DNA from: CAZADS01 sp964483985
GTDB taxonomy: Bacteria; Pseudomonadota; Alphaproteobacteria; Thalassobaculales; Thalassobaculaceae
DNA: 48,467 nucleotides
Direction of reading: 5' to 3'
NCBI GenBank assembly: GCA_964483985.1
Contig: CAZADS010000030.1
Coordinates: 1-48,467, forward strand
Positions 17,295 to 25,690 of the stretch are shown here, piece by piece (the stretch's first letter is position 1; the number at the start of each line of letters is the position of its first letter). Both the position numbers and the translations under genes were made by a program. The notes beneath the pieces are model-generated. The model did not search any database and had not been told where the DNA came from. It saw nothing but the letters and a program-made list of their open reading frames with translations.

Positions 17295-17451
17295 GTAAAA
17301 TCCTTGGTCAAAATTGTTACCGTATGAAAATTTATAAACAGTGAAACAGAGTCCGTCGCCATAATGAGATAAAACTACTTGAATTCCTTCCCTACAATTA
17401 ACATACCAGTATATTAAATCTGGATTGAGACACTTTTGAAAGCAGTGACAA

Positions 17452-17928
17452 ATGATTTCACCACCAATAATTGCAAATCAACCGAAAAACCTGTCAATTA
17501 GCTTTTGCGTATTGTTACTCTATTTTGTATTGGCATCGTGTTCCCCACAGTTAGTTAACCACGGGAACGCAGTTGACCCCGAGGATTTTGCGAAAATTCT
17601 GAAAGGAAAAACAACAAAACATGATGTCCGTAGATTGTTAGGGGTACCTTCTACATATTCAGACTTTGGTGTCGATACTTGGTTTTATATGAATAGCCAG
17701 ACGAAAACCGTCGCTTTTTTCGAAAAAGAGTTAATAAAACGTAGGATAATTTTTATAAAATTTTCGCCTGAAGGCACCGTAGAATCAATCGAGAAATTGT
17801 CTGAACGTGATCAAATAGAAATTAGCTTGGTCGATAAAGAAACCGCAACTTCTGGTCATCGTGTTACACTTTTACAACAACTCTTGGGTAATGTTGGACG
17901 GTTCAACTCTCAATCCAAAACCGATTAG
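17452..17928 (+). CDS. bamE: Outer-membrane assembly lipoprotein BamE (SmpA/OmlA)
   Basis: Lipoprotein of the BAM complex that inserts beta-barrel proteins in the outer membrane. The 158-residue precursor has a hydrophobic signal (about 14-28) and a lipobox LASC with the lipidated cysteine at residue 30. The SmpA/OmlA domain follows with DPEDFAKILKGKTTKHDVRRLLG, split around residue 50, then GVPSTYSDFG and WFYMNSQTKTVAFF. The short basic region expected before the signal core is modest (few positive charges), so the true start could lie a little inside. Divergent from the CBP3 gene across about 157 bases and convergent with hppA. Confidence 0.93.
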   Translation: MISPPIIANQPKNLSISFCVLLLYFVLASCSPQLVNHGNAVDPEDFAKILKGKTTKHDVRRLLGVPSTYSDFGVDTWFYMNSQTKTVAFFEKELIKRRIIFIKFSPEGTVESIEKLSERDQIEISLVDKETATSGHRVTLLQQLLGNVGRFNSQSKTD

Positions 17929-17943
17929 ACACCTGTAATCTTC

Positions 17944-17966
17944 AATTTTACGGCAAAATTTTTATT
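17944..17966 (+). terminator. Weak hairpin between convergent bamE and hppA
   Basis: AATTTT and AAAATT (17944-17949 and 17955-17960) flank ACGGC and are followed by TTTATT, in the 36 bases between the two stop codons. The stem has only A-T pairs, so it could end transcription only weakly, perhaps from both sides. Confidence 0.3.
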
Positions 17967-20070
17967 AATTAGCCAACGCTGCCAATAAGAGGATCGCAAC
18001 AATGTTGATGATTTTAATCATCGGATTGACGGCCGGACCAGCAGTATCTTTATAGGGATCTCCTACGGTATCCCCAGTGACCGCCGCTTTATGGGCATCA
18101 GACCCTTTTCCCCCATGGTTACCATCTTCAATATATTTTTTTGCATTATCCCACGCTCCACCGCCAGCTGTCATGGATATAGCCACAAAAATACCTGTAA
18201 CAATAGTCCCTAGTAACATAGCCCCGATTGAAGTAAATGCCGCAGCTTGTCCACCAATTGCATTAATCACAAAATACATAACTACAGGTGCTAGAACAGG
18301 TAGCAAAGAAGGTACTATCATTTCTTTAATGGCAGCTTTGGTCAACAAATCAACAGCTCGACCATATTCTGGTTTTACCGTACCCTCCATAATTCCTGGA
18401 TTCTCTCTGAATTGCCGACGGACTTCCTCAACTACTGATCCAGCCGCTCTTCCAACCGCTTGCATTCCCATAGAACCAAATAAATAGGGCAGCATTCCAC
18501 CAATAAATAGACCAACTACGACATAGGGGTCTTGAAGAACAAATTTCACTTCAAGATCTGAAAAATAATATTTTAAATCTTCTGTATACGCTGCAAACAA
18601 AACTAATGATGCCAATCCCGCGGAACCTATCGCATAACCCTTTGTTACGGCTTTAGTAGTATTGCCGACTGCATCTAAGGCATCTGTGGTATTTCGAACG
18701 TCTTCTTGAAGATCGGCCATTTCCGCAATGCCGCCAGCGTTATCCGTCACAGGCCCGTAGGCATCTAAAGCGACCACCATGCCAGCTAACGCAAGCATGG
18801 TGGTCGCGGCAATTCCCACACCATATATCCCGCCGAGAATATATGAAAAAAGTATACCAGCAGAAATGATTATAGCGGGAATAGCGCAGGCTTCCATTGA
18901 TACTGCTAAACCTTGAATGACATTTGTTCCATCGCCAGTCTCTGAGGATTTAGCAACGCTTCGGACTGGTCTATACTCTGTAGACGTATAATATTCGGTG
19001 ATCCACACCAACAGGCCTGTAACCACTAAACCCACAAGAGCACAATAAAACAAATTTTTACCTGATGTTTCAACTGTTCCCAGAGCGCTTTCGACCGCAA
19101 AAACAGTTGAAAAACCAATCATCTGCCAAGTAACTATCCCTATTAACAATCCCGAGACAACCGCGCTTGAAATAAAACCTTTGTAAAGAGCCCACATTAT
19201 CTTTTTGTTAGAGCTAAGTTTAACAAAAAATGTTCCTATAACCGACGCGAGAATACATACTGCACAAATCACTAAAGGATAGGCCATCAGTAAGGACGCC
19301 GTCTCACCCGAGAAAAAGATCGCGGCCAATAACATAGTTGCTACGACAGTCACAGCATAGGTTTCGAAAAGGTCCGCAGCCATCCCTGCGCAATCTCCAA
19401 CATTGTCACCTACATTGTCTGCTATAGAAGCGGCGTTTCGAGGATCATCTTCTGGAATTCCAGCCTCAACCTTCCCAACCATATCGCCACCAACGTCCGC
19501 ACCTTTTGTGAAAATACCCCCACCCAATCGGGCAAAAATAGATATCAATGATGCCCCAAAACTCAAGGCAACTAATGCCTCAAGTATGTGCCGCAATCCG
19601 GATTCAGTATGGCTATCAAACATTTGCAACAAAATAATATAATAACCTGCGACTCCAACAAGACCCAACCCAACAACTAGCATCCCAGTGACTGCACCAG
19701 ATTTAAACGCTATGTTCAAAGCGGGTTCCATACCTATCGTAGCAGCTTGTGTAGTGCGAACGTTCGCGCGAACTGAAACGTTCATGCCTACATAGCCTGC
19801 TATGCCAGATAATACGGCTCCAATTAAAAAACCTATAGCGACAGCAAAACCGAGCGTGATCGCCAAAATTATTGCCACCAAAATCCCAACCCCAGAGATC
19901 GTGATATATTGCCGATTAAGATAGGCAGCAGCACCTTCCTGAATAGCGCTTGCTATTTCTTGCATTTTCTCATTGCCCGCATCAGATTTAATTATGCTTC
20001 GAGAGGCTATTACACCATAAGCCAAAGCGACCAATCCGCAGACGATTACAAAAGCGAACAACTCGGTCAT
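17965..20070 (-). CDS. hppA: Membrane-bound proton-pumping pyrophosphatase, potassium-independent type
   Basis: Hydrolyses pyrophosphate and pumps protons across the membrane. The 701-residue polytopic protein has about 16 membrane segments. The substrate site is visible as FTKGADVGGDMVGKVEAGIP with DDPRN (187-211) and DNVGDNVGDCAGMAAD (218-233). A second acidic cluster, DAYGPVTDNAGGIAEM, is at 436-451. Lys473 in GNTTKA marks the potassium-independent proton-pumping class; potassium-dependent enzymes have Ala there. No sodium-pump signature is evident. It lies between bamE (convergent) and the MFS gene, 188 bases upstream on the same strand. It would save energy released in biosynthesis, useful alongside the many PPi-producing pathways encoded nearby. 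Confidence 0.98.
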   Translation of the reverse strand: MTELFAFVIVCGLVALAYGVIASRSIIKSDAGNEKMQEIASAIQEGAAAYLNRQYITISGVGILVAIILAITLGFAVAIGFLIGAVLSGIAGYVGMNVSVRANVRTTQAATIGMEPALNIAFKSGAVTGMLVVGLGLVGVAGYYIILLQMFDSHTESGLRHILEALVALSFGASLISIFARLGGGIFTKGADVGGDMVGKVEAGIPEDDPRNAASIADNVGDNVGDCAGMAADLFETYAVTVVATMLLAAIFFSGETASLLMAYPLVICAVCILASVIGTFFVKLSSNKKIMWALYKGFISSAVVSGLLIGIVTWQMIGFSTVFAVESALGTVETSGKNLFYCALVGLVVTGLLVWITEYYTSTEYRPVRSVAKSSETGDGTNVIQGLAVSMEACAIPAIIISAGILFSYILGGIYGVGIAATTMLALAGMVVALDAYGPVTDNAGGIAEMADLQEDVRNTTDALDAVGNTTKAVTKGYAIGSAGLASLVLFAAYTEDLKYYFSDLEVKFVLQDPYVVVGLFIGGMLPYLFGSMGMQAVGRAAGSVVEEVRRQFRENPGIMEGTVKPEYGRAVDLLTKAAIKEMIVPSLLPVLAPVVMYFVINAIGGQAAAFTSIGAMLLGTIVTGIFVAISMTAGGGAWDNAKKYIEDGNHGGKGSDAHKAAVTGDTVGDPYKDTAGPAVNPMIKIINIVAILLLAALAN

Positions 20071-20258
20071 ACTTAGAGATCCTTCATTTGTTAATTTTAC
20101 TTAAAGCAGCTGCAACTAATTAATCACTAAAAACGTATCAAAGGACAAATCACACCTAATCTCTCAAAAAAGCCCTTTCCGAACGTTAAAGAATTTCCGG
20201 AACATACCAAAATATTAGTCTATGGCAACAATTCAACGCGGAACGCCAAATTTATTTT

Positions 20259-21425
20259 CTAAATTCGATTTAACTTACCCTGTATATTTAACCAGAAAAT
20301 CAACAATACAATAATACCCGCTATAGGAAAGGTAATAAAATTAAGAATACTCCAGCTAAAACTATTGAAAATATACCCTGCAATAAAAGACGCTACCGCT
20401 ACGGTAGAGAAAACTAAAAAATCATTTAATCCTTGGACTTTCGCTTTTTCTATTTCGTCGTGACATTCAGTTAGCAAGGTTGTTCCGCCAACAAATAAAA
20501 AGTTCCAACCAATCCCCAGTAAAACCATACCCCAACCAAAATTAAAGAGATTCGTTCCCGAGACAAGGAAAATCGCACAAATTATGAGCGAAACGGCGCC
20601 AACAAGCATTATATTTAGAACACCAAACCGAAGAATTAACGAACCAGTCACAAAAGATGGAGCAAACATTGCCACTGAGTGCCATTGAATAACAAATGCA
20701 GCATCTTGAAAGCGATAACCACAATTAATGATAGCCAGTGGAGCTGCAGTCATAATTAACATCATAATTCCGTAACCAGTCATAGCGCCGGTAACTGCAA
20801 TTAGGAATTTAGGCTGTCGCGCTATAGTCAACAAAGCACGACCAGTACGGTTATTATCTAAACGTCGTTCTGGAGGAATATCGATAAATTTTAAAAATAC
20901 CAATATTCCTGCCATCAACAAACCTATCACTCCAAAGCAACCTTCATAAGTTACAGCTCCGAATTCACCCGACCCAAAATAATCATAAGACCATTTAGCT
21001 AGTTCAGGTCCAATAAACGCAGAAACAACCCCACCCGCTATAACAAGTGAAATTGCTTTGCTTTGAAACTGGTCACTAGCTGTGTCCGACGCGGCATGAC
21101 GATAGAAAACCGAAAACCCCATAAAAATCCCTATCAATGCCATGGCTCCACAAAACCATAGATAATTTTTTTCAAGAATTGAACAAATGGCGATGAAAGA
21201 CCCTAAGATCCCAAATATTACCCCTAAACTAAATCCATTACGTCGGCCAATCTTCTTCATCACAAAAGAAGCGGGCAATGTTGTTAGCATAGTTGACGTG
21301 AATTGTATGGCTAGAGGCAAAGTAGCAAAAGCGGAGTCAGGTGATAATAAATTCCCCACTAATGCAGTCACAGTTATGCTTATTGTGATGCTTGACATGG
21401 CCAACGCCTGGCAACAAGCAAGCAA
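20259..21425 (-). CDS. Major facilitator superfamily transporter, start uncertain
   Basis: Inner-membrane carrier of about 390-400 residues with 12 predicted membrane segments in two halves. The family loop between segments 2 and 3 is KKIGRRNG. The substrate is unknown; similar proteins sit beside thiL and hppA in other alphaproteobacteria. The end at 21425 is a TTG without a ribosome site. The frame stays open upstream to a TGA at 21477-21479, and its translation KIKIYDPTIRNVILLACCQA looks like real protein: MFS proteins of this kind normally begin just before a DP-x-IR-x-N stretch. No ATG, GTG or TTG exists there; ATC at 21459-21461 stands where Met is expected. See the finding on a possible lost start. 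Confidence 0.85.
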   Translation of the reverse strand: MLACCQALAMSSITISITVTALVGNLLSPDSAFATLPLAIQFTSTMLTTLPASFVMKKIGRRNGFSLGVIFGILGSFIAICSILEKNYLWFCGAMALIGIFMGFSVFYRHAASDTASDQFQSKAISLVIAGGVVSAFIGPELAKWSYDYFGSGEFGAVTYEGCFGVIGLLMAGILVFLKFIDIPPERRLDNNRTGRALLTIARQPKFLIAVTGAMTGYGIMMLIMTAAPLAIINCGYRFQDAAFVIQWHSVAMFAPSFVTGSLILRFGVLNIMLVGAVSLIICAIFLVSGTNLFNFGWGMVLLGIGWNFLFVGGTTLLTECHDEIEKAKVQGLNDFLVFSTVAVASFIAGYIFNSFSWSILNFITFPIAGIIVLLIFWLNIQGKLNRI

Positions 21426-21476
21426 AATAACGTTGCGAATAGTTGGGTCGTAAATTTTGATTTTACACTCGCGTTC

Positions 21477-21962
21477 TCATCTAAACGGCCTCTCAAAGAT
21501 ATTCACAAATAATAGATCAATTATTATACCTTCGCCTACGATTTCTTCAGCCTTAACCATTAGCCTATCTTTTAAAAAAGCGCGGTCATTCAAACCTGGT
21601 TTTATGTCAAGAGCATTTAACGCGTGAATATACGTGATAAAAACATCAATAATTCTCAAAATATTGCCGTTAACCAAGTCAGCATTTTCTCCAGGCAAAA
21701 CTTCTATCAAGATGTGCATGAATAAGGATCGATCCACCGCATTATCTTTAAACAACGGTATTTCCATCGGTTCCAGATCAATTAGTACTGTTTCTGTTGC
21801 ACTAGGCCGCTCCACCTCGATTGGCGGTTTCTCACTAGATGCCTCTTGTCCTAAAATCTCCAAAACAAATGGGGGCAGGATATTTGGAGCAAAGATTGAT
21901 GTAGCAAACAAACCTCCACCCGCAGCTATTAAAATCAAAACCACGACAAATAACAGTCTCAT
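21477..21962 (-). CDS. FliL-domain membrane protein
   Basis: 161-residue protein with an N-terminal membrane anchor (about 3-24) and a C-terminal half (about 75-161) resembling the FliL/stomatin-like fold seen in flagellar basal-body FliL: MHILIEVLPGENADLV, then a helical stretch ending VEEIVGEGIIIDLLFVNIFERPFR-like, with the typical short end after a final strand. The linker is rich in Pro and Glu. No flagellar gene lies in this window. In other alphaproteobacteria a similar protein follows thiL, so it is probably not a motility protein here. The similarity is weak, so the function is unassigned. The gene starts 45 bases after the thiL stop. Confidence 0.7.
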   Translation of the reverse strand: MRLLFVVVLILIAAGGGLFATSIFAPNILPPFVLEILGQEASSEKPPIEVERPSATETVLIDLEPMEIPLFKDNAVDRSLFMHILIEVLPGENADLVNGNILRIIDVFITYIHALNALDIKPGLNDRAFLKDRLMVKAEEIVGEGIIIDLLFVNIFERPFR

Positions 21963-22007
21963 TCAACTGTACCGATAGCCTTGTAGAAAATTACCGAATA
22001 CAATTTT

Positions 22008-22994
22008 TTAAACATGCCGGTAACCGTGCCGTTTTAGGGATATTACATTTAACCGTTGATCACGAACCGTTACTTTATTACCCTTTTCCATAAAACCTAT
22101 TCTAGAAATTGATGTTCCAAAATGTTTTGCCAGCATCTCTATTTCCGAACGCGCTGAGAATGGAGCAGTAAACAAAAGTTCGTAATCATCTCCACCGGAA
22201 AGTATTTCTTCAATAGACGTATAACCCCTTTCAAGCATTATTTTCGCAGCGTTAGATAAAGGTATATTAGGCCAATCCATTCGCGCACCAAGACCAGATG
22301 CATTACAAATATGACTAAGATCTTGAACCAAACCGTCTGAAATATCTATAGCTGCAGTTGCGCACGCTGATAACGCCATCCCCAAATTAATCCGAGGTTG
22401 TGGAAGTTGATACCGGTCCATCAAGAAATTACTTTCGCTATCAGGGAGAATATTCGTGGTATTCGTCAGTAACGCTAACCCGAGAGTCGAATCACCTATC
22501 GTCCCTGTCACGTATATGTCGTCTTCCAATAACGCCCCACTGCGGCGTAGGGCTCCGCTGGGTAATTCTTTTCCCAATATGGTTACGGATATTACAGTTG
22601 GCCCGCTTGTAGATACAGAGTCCCCTCCAATCAAATCAAGAGAATAAGTTTTCTGATCAGATTTTAGGCCTTCTACCAAACCTGCAAGCCATTCATCTTT
22701 GGAAACAGGCGACGTTGACCCTAAGACCAGACTGAGGGTGTAGACCCAAGGTTTGCCTCCCATTGCAGCCATGTCCGATAGATTAGTCCGCAAGGCTTTT
22801 TGACCAATAAGGTATGGCGGATCTTCAAATCTAAAATGGACTCCTTGAACCAAAGAATCAGTTGAAATTATCAAACCGTCAAGATTCTGGACAGGTAGGA
22901 CCGCAGCATCATCAATCAACCCCAACGATCCTTTATTGCCTGCAGCTAATGGTTTAAAGAACTTACTAATACGCTCAAATTCATCTAGCTGCAT
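22008..22994 (-). CDS. thiL: Thiamine-monophosphate kinase
   Basis: Phosphorylates thiamine monophosphate to thiamine diphosphate, the cofactor used among others by the pyruvate dehydrogenase at the window start. The 328-residue protein shows the PurM-like ATP-binding pattern: LIDDAAVLPV (26-35), STDSLVQGVHFRFE, KALRTNLSDMAAMGG, LIGGDSVSTSG, and DISDGLVQDLSHIC. GGDDYELLFT is in the C-terminal domain. It lies three bases after nusB on the same strand, so it belongs to the rib-nusB-thiL transcript. Confidence 0.97.
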   Translation of the reverse strand: MQLDEFERISKFFKPLAAGNKGSLGLIDDAAVLPVQNLDGLIISTDSLVQGVHFRFEDPPYLIGQKALRTNLSDMAAMGGKPWVYTLSLVLGSTSPVSKDEWLAGLVEGLKSDQKTYSLDLIGGDSVSTSGPTVISVTILGKELPSGALRRSGALLEDDIYVTGTIGDSTLGLALLTNTTNILPDSESNFLMDRYQLPQPRINLGMALSACATAAIDISDGLVQDLSHICNASGLGARMDWPNIPLSNAAKIMLERGYTSIEEILSGGDDYELLFTAPFSARSEIEMLAKHFGTSISRIGFMEKGNKVTVRDQRLNVISLKRHGYRHV

Positions 22995-22997
22995 AAT

Positions 22998-23492
22998 TTA
23001 ACCATCCGTTGAGCCTGATCTTATCGTCCTTGCAATTTGATCCAAAACACCATTAACCAACGCAGCAGCTTTATCATCGTAAAAGGCATGAGTAACATCC
23101 ATATATTCGCTTATAACAACAGCGTCAGGCGTTTGACGATGCGCTAACAATTCATACACTCCTACACGTATAATAGCACACAGGGTATTTTCTAGACGGT
23201 CCGGTCGCCAACCATCAACTAAAGCTTTCGAAATCAGTTTATCTATTTGGACCAAATCGCTTGCTGTACCCAATGTAAGATTCCTGAACAAACTCTCGTC
23301 CGCCGCGCCAAAACTTGCTGTCTCTCCAAATTCTGGCAAACGATGCGCTAAAAATTCATCCACCACAAGAGAAGCCGTGCGGCCTGTCATACCTATCTGA
23401 TAAAGCGCTTGCACTGCCGCTAATCGGGATGAAGTTCGTGCGCGAATGCGCACAGCGGCTTCGATTTCAGCTGTTTGACCGGAAGAAATCAC
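22998..23492 (-). CDS. nusB: Transcription antitermination protein NusB
   Basis: RNA-binding helical protein that, with NusE (S10), promotes antitermination in rRNA operons. The 164-residue length is typical. ARTSSRLAAVQALYQIGMTG near the N-terminus and the C-terminal LAHRQTPDAVVISEYMDV and KAAALVNGVLDQIAR are family signatures. It starts with GTG and overlaps the ribH stop by four bases (GTGA), which couples it to riboflavin synthesis genes, a very common arrangement. Confidence 0.97.
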   Translation of the reverse strand: MISSGQTAEIEAAVRIRARTSSRLAAVQALYQIGMTGRTASLVVDEFLAHRLPEFGETASFGAADESLFRNLTLGTASDLVQIDKLISKALVDGWRPDRLENTLCAIIRVGVYELLAHRQTPDAVVISEYMDVTHAFYDDKAAALVNGVLDQIARTIRSGSTDG

Positions 23493-23929
23493 CCTAGAAA
23501 CCTCGCCTTTAGCTCAGCTATCGCTAGGCTAGCGTTAACAGCATCCCGCCCCTTATTCTTTCCCTCTCCATCAGCTCTAGCTCTAAACCAAGCTTGCTCC
23601 CACGAATCAACCGTCAAAATGCCGTTTCCTATAGCTAAATCTCTTCTTAGTGACAAATATGAAATACCTCTAGCGCTTTCCCCACAAACGATATCATAAT
23701 GTGAGGTCTCTCCACGTATGACACAGCCTAAAGCAACGTAACCAAGGTATGCTGGGCCTTTAGTCGATTTAGAAGCCATCGAAATAGCGGTTGGAATTTC
23801 TAAAGCACCAGGAACCGAAATTCTATCATATGGAACTCCTCTAATATCCAGCTCCGCGACAGCTCCTCTCACTAATTCATCTGCCAAGTCCTGGTAGAAA
23901 TTAGCATCTATTATAAGAATTTTAGCCAT
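23489..23929 (-). CDS. ribH: 6,7-dimethyl-8-ribityllumazine synthase
   Basis: Penultimate riboflavin enzyme: condenses the pyrimidine product of RibD with 3,4-dihydroxy-2-butanone 4-phosphate made by RibB. The 146-residue protein has the canonical VPGALEIP turn, GCVIRGETSHYDIVC with the active-site His, and ARG..YLSL. The usual GILTVE(N/D) box appears as GILTVDSWEQA. It lies 14 bases after ribB and overlaps nusB. Confidence 0.97.
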   Translation of the reverse strand: MAKILIIDANFYQDLADELVRGAVAELDIRGVPYDRISVPGALEIPTAISMASKSTKGPAYLGYVALGCVIRGETSHYDIVCGESARGISYLSLRRDLAIGNGILTVDSWEQAWFRARADGEGKNKGRDAVNASLAIAELKARFLG

Positions 23930-23943
23930 TATAAATTCCTGCT

Positions 23944-25092
23944 CTAGCTCAGGCCAGGAGACCTTCTTCCTATGATTCTCAAACCATACCCTTCTAACCC
24001 TACAACTGTTCGTTCAACGTTGGTTAAAAGGACCATGCTTCGGATACCTAGGTCCAGCAGTATTTGTGCGCCTATGCCGTAGTCCCGAAGCTCATTCTCT
24101 GTTCGGCGTCCATCGGCTACTGCCTTCAATTTTTGCCGAACGCTATCTGAAAGCGCTGTCGCTGTAGGTTCTCTGATCATAACAACCACACCACGCCCTT
24201 CTTCTGCAATACTGGCCATCGCGGTCTGCACTTCCCCGCCACCTCTAGAACCAGATTGATCTCCCAAGACATCTTCCATTACACTTAAAGCATGCATCCG
24301 CACCCAAACAGGTGTTTCGGTGGTTATATCACCTTTAATCAGAGCTATATGCTCAGCATAAGTTACCTTGTTGAGATAAACAATCATCCGCCAATCACCA
24401 CCATACTTGCTGTTAAGCATGGTTTCGACTGAACGTTCCACGATTGTTTCGGTTTTGCGTCGATAGGCTATAAGATCAGCTATCGTTGTTATTTTTATAC
24501 TATGGTCTTTTGCAAATTTAATTAAATCCGGCAATCTGGCCATAGTTCCGTCGTCTTTCATTATTTCACAAATTACGCCAGAAGGATTCAAACCAGCTAG
24601 TCGGGCTATATCAACAACTGCCTCCGTGTGGCCAGCGCGTACGAGTGTTCCACCGTCTCGCGCGACCAAGGGGAAAACATGTCCTGGAGTAACAAGGTCA
24701 TCTCGTCCTTTATTTGGATCAATAGCAACTGAGATGGTCTTAGCCCGATCGTGAGCAGAAATACCCGTGGTTACTCCTTCTCGAGCTTCAATAGATACTG
24801 TAAAGGCGGTTTCATGTCTCGTTTCATTATGTTGGGACATTAATGGCAAGCCCAATTGTTTCACCCTGGACCTTTGCATAGCAAGGCAAATTAAACCTCT
24901 AGCATGCATAGCCATAAAATTAATTGCTTCTGGGGAAGCCATTTCCGCTGGAATGCATAAATCACCTTCGTTCTCTCGATTTTCATCGTCTACAAGAATA
25001 AATAATCGGCCGGCCTTAGCCTCTTCTACGACTTCATCGATTGATGATAGATCCCCTTTTTGTGGATCAAGAATTTCACCAAGTACTGACAT
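23944..25092 (-). CDS. ribB: 3,4-dihydroxy-2-butanone-4-phosphate synthase with degenerate GTP cyclohydrolase II domain (RibBX type)
   Basis: Makes 3,4-dihydroxy-2-butanone 4-phosphate from ribulose 5-phosphate. With the ATG at 25092, one base after the ribE stop and with GGAG upstream, the protein has 382 residues; a longer reading to 25140 would overlap ribE. The N-terminal domain (about 11-212) is intact: DDENRENEGDL (35-45), AHDRAKTI, TPGHVFPLVARDGG and GHTEAVVDIARLAG. The C-terminal domain (about 225-382) keeps the RibA fold outline (LRDYGIGAQILLDLGI, LLTN) but lacks all three zinc cysteines (Ser270, Gly281, Arg283 instead) and the RQEGRGIGL-type motif (REPTATALSD at 307-316). It therefore should not act on GTP. 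This variant is known in Proteobacteria as RibBX; a separate ribA should exist elsewhere. Confidence 0.95.
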   Translation of the reverse strand: MSVLGEILDPQKGDLSSIDEVVEEAKAGRLFILVDDENRENEGDLCIPAEMASPEAINFMAMHARGLICLAMQRSRVKQLGLPLMSQHNETRHETAFTVSIEAREGVTTGISAHDRAKTISVAIDPNKGRDDLVTPGHVFPLVARDGGTLVRAGHTEAVVDIARLAGLNPSGVICEIMKDDGTMARLPDLIKFAKDHSIKITTIADLIAYRRKTETIVERSVETMLNSKYGGDWRMIVYLNKVTYAEHIALIKGDITTETPVWVRMHALSVMEDVLGDQSGSRGGGEVQTAMASIAEEGRGVVVMIREPTATALSDSVRQKLKAVADGRRTENELRDYGIGAQILLDLGIRSMVLLTNVERTVVGLEGYGLRIIGRRSPGLS

Positions 25093-25093
25093 T

Positions 25094-25690
25094 CTATTGG
25101 GTCTCCGATTTGTCCAGCATTCGCGCGATATAGCGAGCAATTGTGTCTATTTCCAGATTCATTTTTACACCTACATGAACGAACTTAAACGTAGTCTTTT
25201 CCCAGGTATGTGGAATTATGTTTACTCCAAATCCACTCTGCCTAACTTTGTTCACAGTAAGTGAAATGCCGTCAAGTGCAATAGAACCCTTTTCGGCTAT
25301 AAACTTGTTCAGATTTCGAGACACTTTGATTTCAAGTCGCCTACTATCACCTTCATCCCGTAAGGCAGAAACCTCTGCCACTCCATCTATATGACCAGAA
25401 ACAATATGGCCCCCTAACTCATCACCTACTCGCATTGACCGTTCCAAATTCATTTTTGACCCAATAGTCCAGGATCCCAACGTCGTTCTTTCGAGGGATT
25501 CTTTTGATATATCCACCGCAAACCAATCTTGACCTTTATCAACTACTGTCAAACATACTCCGTTACAACTTATTGAGGCTCCAAAATCTATCTCTTTGGT
25601 TTGATATCTTGTGCCAATCACCGCACGCAAATCCCCAAGTTTTTCCAAATGACGAACTTCGCCAACATCAGTAACGATACCGGTAAACAT
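25094..25690 (-). CDS. ribE: Riboflavin synthase, alpha chain
   Basis: Dismutates two 6,7-dimethyl-8-ribityllumazine molecules into riboflavin and the RibD product. The 198-residue protein shows the typical internal repeat of two lumazine-binding domains. It starts MFTGIVTDVGEV, has ISCNGVCLTVVD and GGHIVSGHIDG in the first repeat and second half, and SIALDGISLTVN in the second. The ATG overlaps the ribD stop by one base (TAATG). Called ribE here; the gene is ribC in some species. Confidence 0.97.
   Translation of the reverse strand: MFTGIVTDVGEVRHLEKLGDLRAVIGTRYQTKEIDFGASISCNGVCLTVVDKGQDWFAVDISKESLERTTLGSWTIGSKMNLERSMRVGDELGGHIVSGHIDGVAEVSALRDEGDSRRLEIKVSRNLNKFIAEKGSIALDGISLTVNKVRQSGFGVNIIPHTWEKTTFKFVHVGVKMNLEIDTIARYIARMLDKSETQ

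Noticed and set aside
18077..19642. Long open frames on the plus strand opposite hppA
   Set aside because: They are mirror frames of a well-supported membrane pyrophosphatase and have no protein-family features; the same holds for frames opposite plsX, nuoF, nuoL and ribB.
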